Under the pieces are notes generated by a model. The model had not been told where the DNA came from and searched no databases. It saw only the letters and a list, made by a program, of their open reading frames with translations. The position numbers and the translations under genes were made by a program. Below, piece after piece: positions 7,014 through 11,332 of a stretch of DNA of 11,332 nt. How positions within the stretch are numbered: the stretch's first letter is position 1; each line of letters begins with the position of its first letter. This DNA comes from Lachnospiraceae bacterium UBA1267 (GTDB taxonomy: Bacteria; Bacillota; Clostridia; Lachnospirales; Lachnospiraceae): positions 1 to 11,332 of the forward strand of contig DBVJ01000052.1 of the NCBI GenBank assembly GCA_002308115.1. The letters run 5' to 3'.

Positions 7014-7283
7014 ATGAGTCAGAAGAAGATGGAAGCCTATAAAGAGGCGAAGAAGAACCGCAAAGAAACGATCGCGAAGGAAAAGCGCCAGAAGAAAGCC
7101 CAGAAGGTTCTCTGGACCGTGATTCCGATCGTGCTCGCCCTGGCTGCTCTGGTTGCGATCGCCATTACCGTGGTCAACATCGTCAAGGCGAACCAGCCTG
7201 ATTACAGCGCCTTCACCGAGAGCGCACTGATCATCGATGACGATTCCAACATGAAGGGAACGACGACTGCGGCAGCAGAATAA
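7014..7283 (+). CDS. small single-pass membrane protein, hypothetical
   Basis: Protein of 89 residues that I cannot assign to a named family. Residues 1-31 are strongly basic and helical (many Lys, Arg and Glu). Residues 32-57 form one hydrophobic segment (VLWTVIPIVLALAALVA...). The last 32 residues are polar with an acidic IIDDDS patch and a Thr/Ala-rich end. The positive-inside rule puts the basic N-terminus in the cytoplasm and the tail outside. The ATG has AAAGG 8 bases upstream (7001-7005). It has its own strong promoter and a strong terminator, so it looks like a single-gene unit. The function is unknown. Confidence 0.8.
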   Translation: MSQKKMEAYKEAKKNRKETIAKEKRQKKAQKVLWTVIPIVLALAALVAIAITVVNIVKANQPDYSAFTESALIIDDDSNMKGTTTAAAE

Positions 7284-7304
7284 TAAGCGTCTCTTTTCGG
7301 ACAT

Positions 7305-7338
7305 ATCAAAAGGACCGGCACTGCCGGTCCTTTTTGAT
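7305..7338. terminator. strong, probably bidirectional terminator
   Basis: ATCAAAAGGACCGGC (7305-7319) pairs with GCCGGTCCTTTTTGAT (7323-7338), leaving a 3-base loop and one bulged T. The A-rich 5' flank and T-rich 3' flank would let it work in both directions. It separates the small membrane protein gene from the channel operon. Confidence 0.9.
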
Positions 7339-7381
7339 GCCCGGAACAAGGCCTGAAAGCATACTCTGAAAGTGTCTCAGG

Positions 7382-7410
7382 TTGATTTTCCGCAGGCGAT
7401 ACAGTATGAT
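7382..7410 (+). promoter_or_regulatory. promoter of the RyR/K+ channel operon
   Basis: TTGATT (7382-7387), a 17-bp spacer and TATGAT (7405-7410). Transcription should start near 7417, leaving a leader of about 55 bases. A direct repeat of CTGAAAG (7353-7359 and 7366-7372, 13 bp apart) lies just upstream of the -35 box and might bind a regulator. Confidence 0.7.
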
Positions 7411-7472
7411 AAGAACAATTGAAAAGGCCGCGTTCCGTATTGCGAAACAGCTTGTTTTCCCGGAGAAACGCC

Positions 7473-9338
7473 ATGCATCTGGTATTTGTTTATATTCTTG
7501 CAGCGCTCTTGTTTCTGTTTCTTTTGATCACACTGGGCTTCAAGCCGAGGTTCATTTCCAGAATGAACGGTGTGATCCTGGTGTTTGTCGCCGTTGTCGG
7601 CCTGGGCGCCTACGGCTACGGATACTACTCGCTTTACGGCGGATCTTTCCGTACGGTCATGCGTACGCTGTTCTCCTGTTTCTGCATGTTCCTCGGGAGA
7701 AATGAGATCGGCGCGATCTCCAGTGTCCCGCTCCTCGGAACGGACGGCATGCAGATCGTGATCTACGCGGCACATCTTCTGGCGCTGTACTGCCTGGCGA
7801 GCGCAGTGCTGACTTCGGTCGGCGCCAACCTTCTTCGGACGCTTCACCTTGCTTTGATCCGCTGGGGAGACTTAAGCGTTGTGTACGGCAGCGACTCAAA
7901 CGCCGTCGACATGGCCGAAAAACTGAACAAAATGCATACGACGGTGGTGATCGATTCCGCCGGAAAAATGGAATTTGCAGACCGTGTGGCGCATATGGGG
8001 AGTCTGCTTCTTTCGGACGACGGATCCAGAACGCCCTCGGCCTCCCTCATGAAAAAGCTGGGCATCCGGCGCGGGAAACGCCATTATTCGTTCTATTGCC
8101 TGGACGCCGATCCCGATAAAAACATCCGTTTCGCCGCACAGCTTCTCAAAGTTCTCGAAAGCCGCGGCGTTTCGAAAGATCAGACCAGCCTGACGGTTCT
8201 GGCGAGAGACACGGCCGGAGAGGGCCTCATGGCCGTAAGCGGAGAGAAAGGGCACTATGGCTTCGGAGCGGTTCTTGCGGTGGACCGTTCGGAACTGGTC
8301 GCCCGTATGCTGGTTCGCTCCATTCCGCCCTACAGCCTGATGCGTTTTGACGGCAAGGGCCGCGCGGAGGAAGACTTTGAAGCGGTGATCATCGGCTTCG
8401 GCAATACAGGCCAGGCCATTTTGAAACAACTGGTAATGAACGGGCAGTTTGCGGGAAGCCGTTTCCGCGCCACGGTCGTTTCTCTGGACCCGGAGGGGAA
8501 GGCGGGCAACTTCTTCTTCCGATATCCCGGACTGAAAGAAGAGTACGACATTTCCTTTGTGGACATGAGCGCGCGAAGCACCGTGTTTTATCAGTTCCTG
8601 GAGAAACGCATGGATTCGCTGAACCTGGTCGTTGTCTGCACAGGCACCGGCAAGGATAATACGGAACTCACGGAAGAACTGACCGCATTTCTTTCAGACT
8701 TCCCAAGATACATCCCCGTGGTGCAGTGCTCTACGCAAGGCATCGTGACGTTGGATCCGGTGACCGGGCTCCCGAAGTCCCAGAGCCTCTATGATCCCTC
8801 TGTTCTGAACGCGGAGCAGATGGATGCCATGGCAAAGGTTCTGAACCATCAGTATCACCTGGATGAGGGACGGACGGTCGACGAGGACTGGGCGTCCTGC
8901 GATTACTTCAGCCGCATGAGCTGCAGAGCGAGCGCGGATTACATGGATGCCTTCCTTCGGGCTTCCGGTACGAACCGGGAAGAGGTCCGCGCGAATGGCT
9001 GGTCGCCTTCACCGGAAGTGCTGGAAATGCTGGGGCAGGCCGAGCATCTTCGCTGGTGCGCGTTCCACTACAGCATGGGCTATCGCGCCATGAGTGAGGA
9101 AGAATTTGCGGAGAGAGCGGCGCTTTACCGGGAACAGACCGCCAAGGGCGAAACACCCATCCGGATCGGAAAGGACACCGAACACCGGCTTCATGCCTGC
9201 CTTGTCGGCTGGGATGAACTCCCGGCGCTTTCCGACCGTGAGGCAGAAGTGACCGGCGTCAGGAAAGATTACAGGAAAATGGACATCGACAATGTGCTGA
9301 TGATCCCGGACCTTCTCAAGGAGGCCTCGCATGATTAA
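7473..9338 (+). CDS. three-TM TrkA-N/RyR-domain protein, probable channel partner
   Basis: Membrane protein of 621 residues. Hydrophobic segments lie at about 2-22, 32-54 and 93-118. A first Rossmann-like region begins at 134 (LSVVYGSDSNAVDMAEKL) and runs to about 275. A second begins at 303 with a clear dinucleotide-type loop G308-F-G310-N-T-G313, continuing to about 425, as in TrkA-N/RCK gating domains. The C-terminus (about 470-612) reads as a RyR-like domain: a SCRASADY segment (482-490), E524-H525-x-R527-W528, then HACLVGWDELP (574-584) and a closing D-I-D-N-V-L-M-I-P. The stretch between TM2 and TM3 sits where a channel pore would be, but has no GYG filter. Start: the ATG at 7473 has GGAG 7 bases upstream, better than the in-frame TTG at 7419. 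It overlaps the K+ channel gene by 8 bp. Architecture is confident; ligand and role are unknown. Confidence 0.82.
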   Translation: MHLVFVYILAALLFLFLLITLGFKPRFISRMNGVILVFVAVVGLGAYGYGYYSLYGGSFRTVMRTLFSCFCMFLGRNEIGAISSVPLLGTDGMQIVIYAAHLLALYCLASAVLTSVGANLLRTLHLALIRWGDLSVVYGSDSNAVDMAEKLNKMHTTVVIDSAGKMEFADRVAHMGSLLLSDDGSRTPSASLMKKLGIRRGKRHYSFYCLDADPDKNIRFAAQLLKVLESRGVSKDQTSLTVLARDTAGEGLMAVSGEKGHYGFGAVLAVDRSELVARMLVRSIPPYSLMRFDGKGRAEEDFEAVIIGFGNTGQAILKQLVMNGQFAGSRFRATVVSLDPEGKAGNFFFRYPGLKEEYDISFVDMSARSTVFYQFLEKRMDSLNLVVVCTGTGKDNTELTEELTAFLSDFPRYIPVVQCSTQGIVTLDPVTGLPKSQSLYDPSVLNAEQMDAMAKVLNHQYHLDEGRTVDEDWASCDYFSRMSCRASADYMDAFLRASGTNREEVRANGWSPSPEVLEMLGQAEHLRWCAFHYSMGYRAMSEEEFAERAALYREQTAKGETPIRIGKDTEHRLHACLVGWDELPALSDREAEVTGVRKDYRKMDIDNVLMIPDLLKEASHD

Positions 9339-10878
9339 GAAAATGAAACCGTTCCTGATCGGCTTTGCTGCCGTTCTGGGATGTCTGCTTCTTGCCCTTC
9401 TTCTGACGTTTGCGGAATCCGACGCGCCCGGGGCCAGCATCACGGACTATCCGACCGCGCTGTGGTACATGCTGACCACCCTGACCACCGTGGGCTACGG
9501 CGACACCTACCCCGTCACCGTTCTCGGCAGAGTGATCGGCGGCGTTCTCCAGTTGTTCAGTTTAGGCCTTCTGGTCTTCTTAATGGGCCTTCTCTTCACG
9601 GCCTTACGCGGAAGGCTGCTTCCGCGGCTCCGCATCAAAAGGACCGCAAGGAAGAAGGCGTACATTTTCTCTTGCGCGAACGAAGCCGCCGTGGCGCTTT
9701 CCGAGAACCTGAGAAAAGAACAACCCCATGCCTGTCTGATCTTTGCGGAACAGAAGATGTCCGAAACCGGACCGGAGCATGGCCTATCGGTGCCCTTCAG
9801 TCCATCGGAGATCATCAAACTGCGCGGAAAGCGCGGCGAGAACGTCGTCTTCTGCATGGGAGAGAATCCGTTGGAAAACGAGGCGCTTTCGTCATCTCTC
9901 CTGGAACTTCCCTGCCGCATTTACTGTATGACCGACCATGAATCCGACCTGCTGCCGGCGTCCGTGTCGCTGTTTGACAAAGATACCTGCCGGGCGCGCC
10001 TGTACTGGCATAACTATCCGCTCCGGAAGTCCGATGAGCGTATCGTGCTGATCGGGGAAGGCAAAGCGGCCGAAGCATTGCTTCTTCAGGCGCTTCTCAA
10101 CAATGTGATCGCCCCGGACAATGCGGTCCGCTACGACATTTTCGGTAAATTCGGACATTTCCGCCGCAACCATCCGGTGCTGAATCAGGGATTCCCGGCA
10201 ACCATTGCGGACGACAGCCATGATGAACTGTATTTCCATGAGGAACCCTGGAATCAGGATCCTTCGATCCTTATGGACGCCGACCGCATCATCCTGTGCT
10301 TCCGGGAGGAGCGGGACACTGCGGATTATACGGCTGCGCTGTTGAAGTACTTCCCGATGAAGGGCGCCGTCCATGCATGCCTCTCCATTTCCCATAAGGA
10401 TGTCGTCAGCTTCGGAAACAATAAAGAAATCTTCACCCCCGAGCTTGTCATGCGTACCGGTCTGGACCGTATCGCCCGCGAGATGAATGAAATCTACCAG
10501 AAGAGCACGGGTGCGGGCGTGTCCTGGGAAGAACTGCCCGGATTTCTCCGCCGTTCCAACATGGCCAGCGCGGACCATATCGGCGCCAAGATCCGTTTCA
10601 TTCTGGGCGAGTCTGCGGACGGGACGCGCCTGAAAGAACAATGCGCCGAGGCGTACAACAAGTTTGAAAATGCCTCGCCCGAACTCCGGGAGAACTGCCG
10701 CCGGATCGAACACACGCGCTGGCTTCGCTTCCATCTCATGAACAACTGGAGCTATGCGCCGGTCCGTGACAATCAAAAACGACAGCATCCGCTGATGCTG
10801 CCGTTTGATGATCTGACGCCGGAAGACCAGGCCAAGGATGACTACGCCTGGGAACTTCTCCGCGCGCTCTCTCAGTAA
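9331..10878 (+). CDS. two-TM potassium channel with RCK-like and RyR-like domains
   Basis: Membrane K+ channel of 515 residues. TM1 lies at about 8-27, the pore helix and selectivity filter at 41-60 (T53-V-G-Y-G-D58), and TM2 at 65-91: the Ion_trans_2 layout. The cytoplasmic part starts with a Rossmann-like region (110-225), then a second one with IGEGKAAEALL (241-251), which has the G-x-G-x-x-A form. The C-terminus is a RyR-like domain: SWEELPGFLRRSN (398-410), ADHIGAKIR (414-422), E460-H461-x-R463-W464, YAPVRDN (475-481) and HPLMLPFDDLTPEDQ (486-500). This suggests K+ flux gated by a small ligand, perhaps nucleotide-like, at the Rossmann or RyR modules. The start is fixed by AAGGAGG (9318-9324), and the 8-bp overlap with the upstream gene implies coupled translation. 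Channel identity is firm, RyR assignment strong, ligand and purpose inferred. Confidence 0.9.
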   Translation: MIKKMKPFLIGFAAVLGCLLLALLLTFAESDAPGASITDYPTALWYMLTTLTTVGYGDTYPVTVLGRVIGGVLQLFSLGLLVFLMGLLFTALRGRLLPRLRIKRTARKKAYIFSCANEAAVALSENLRKEQPHACLIFAEQKMSETGPEHGLSVPFSPSEIIKLRGKRGENVVFCMGENPLENEALSSSLLELPCRIYCMTDHESDLLPASVSLFDKDTCRARLYWHNYPLRKSDERIVLIGEGKAAEALLLQALLNNVIAPDNAVRYDIFGKFGHFRRNHPVLNQGFPATIADDSHDELYFHEEPWNQDPSILMDADRIILCFREERDTADYTAALLKYFPMKGAVHACLSISHKDVVSFGNNKEIFTPELVMRTGLDRIAREMNEIYQKSTGAGVSWEELPGFLRRSNMASADHIGAKIRFILGESADGTRLKEQCAEAYNKFENASPELRENCRRIEHTRWLRFHLMNNWSYAPVRDNQKRQHPLMLPFDDLTPEDQAKDDYAWELLRALSQ

Positions 10879-11332
10879 TCCCACTGATTTTTTCTTAATA
10901 CGATCGAGTTGACTTCTCCGGTGTCCTTCAGGACTTTGATGGTGAGGTCTGAATTTGTTGCTCTTTCGTACAGGGAATAAGAAGTCTGTTTTGAGCCGTC
11001 TGACACATTGAATTCAATGCCGAGACCCTTCACGACAGATTCCTTCGTACCAAAGACAATACCCCTCGGAAGCTCGATCTCCACGCCGTCTTCACTGGAG
11101 ACGTTGATGGTGGTGACTGCGCAGTTTTCCGGAAGGGTCTGATTCTCCCCGAAGTTGGTGACAGAGAGGGAAACAGAAACGCCGTCTTTTTCGATACGGA
11201 CAGCGCCTAAGTTGAGCGCAGCGATAAAGGCCGGTTTGCTGACGACGGTCCATCCATTATCCAGGAAAACTTTGAGCGGCGCGGGAAGCTGATACAGATT
11301 GCCGTCAAAGCGGATGGCGCCGGAGATGAGAT
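10872..11332 (-). CDS. partial hypothetical protein, C-terminal part
   Basis: An open minus-strand frame of 152 codons enters from the right edge and ends at TGA (10872-10874); its start lies outside the window. Visible strings include RFDGNLYQLPAP followed shortly by LDNGW, then a beta-rich, Ser/Thr/Val-rich stretch (SVSLSVTNFGEN) and an end at RKNQWDY. The FDG...YxLP...NGW pattern recalls surface or lipoprotein-like hypothetical proteins of gut Firmicutes, but no signal peptide can be seen because the N-terminus is missing. The shorter frame starting with GTG at 11084 is only its C-terminal part. It converges on the K+ channel gene and overlaps it by 7 bp. The function is unknown. Confidence 0.75.
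   Translation of the reverse strand, partial: LISGAIRFDGNLYQLPAPLKVFLDNGWTVVSKPAFIAALNLGAVRIEKDGVSVSLSVTNFGENQTLPENCAVTTINVSSEDGVEIELPRGIVFGTKESVVKGLGIEFNVSDGSKQTSYSLYERATNSDLTIKVLKDTGEVNSIVLRKNQWDY

Noticed and set aside
7419..7472. TTG start for the first channel-operon gene
   Set aside because: It lies at the predicted transcription start and lacks a ribosome site; the ATG at 7473 has GGAG at 7462-7465.
9892..10884. 330-codon minus-strand frame antisense to the K+ channel gene
   Set aside because: Shadow of a clearly coding gene; the plus strand has the filter and RyR motifs and the ribosome site.

Overview
The window looks like chromosomal DNA from a gut-type member of the Clostridia (Firmicutes), most likely Lachnospiraceae-like. 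The grounds are a CIRCE operator on a heat-shock gene, AGGAG-type Shine-Dalgarno sites, TTGACA/TATAAT-type promoters with 17-bp spacers, and a Lachnospiraceae-like style of HtpG and GalE. This is judged by eye; no database search was possible.

Left part (1-1894): a leftward gene for a PD-(D/E)XK nuclease-fold protein (54-857). Behind its 5' side lies a striking array of fifteen 52-bp units in exact register (about 1023-1811). Each unit carries a palindrome of the GACGGAAC...GTTCCGTGG type. The array fills the gap between the nuclease gene and the rightward htpG.

Middle (1895-7338): htpG (Hsp90) has a CIRCE operator whose right arm overlaps a perfect -35 box, a 5' leader with two small hairpins, and a strong terminator. 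The 4048-4840 gap holds no credible gene. It contains two related imperfect palindromes of about 240-250 bp plus three copies of a 55-bp motif. Next come a DEDDh 3'-5' exonuclease with a C-terminal zinc-ribbon-like motif and basic tail, galE coupled to it by an ATGA overlap, and a small single-pass membrane protein with its own promoter and a strong terminator.

Right part (7339-11332): a separately promoted two-gene operon. The first gene encodes a three-TM protein with two Rossmann/TrkA-N-like regions and a C-terminal RyR-like domain. The second encodes a two-TM potassium channel (filter TVGYGD) with RCK-like Rossmann regions and its own C-terminal RyR-like domain. The genes overlap by 8 bp and share architecture, so a co-assembled, ligand-gated K+ channel is the best reading. 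This operon is the strongest candidate for a poorly described system. A convergent partial gene of unknown function runs off the right edge and overlaps the channel gene by 7 bp.
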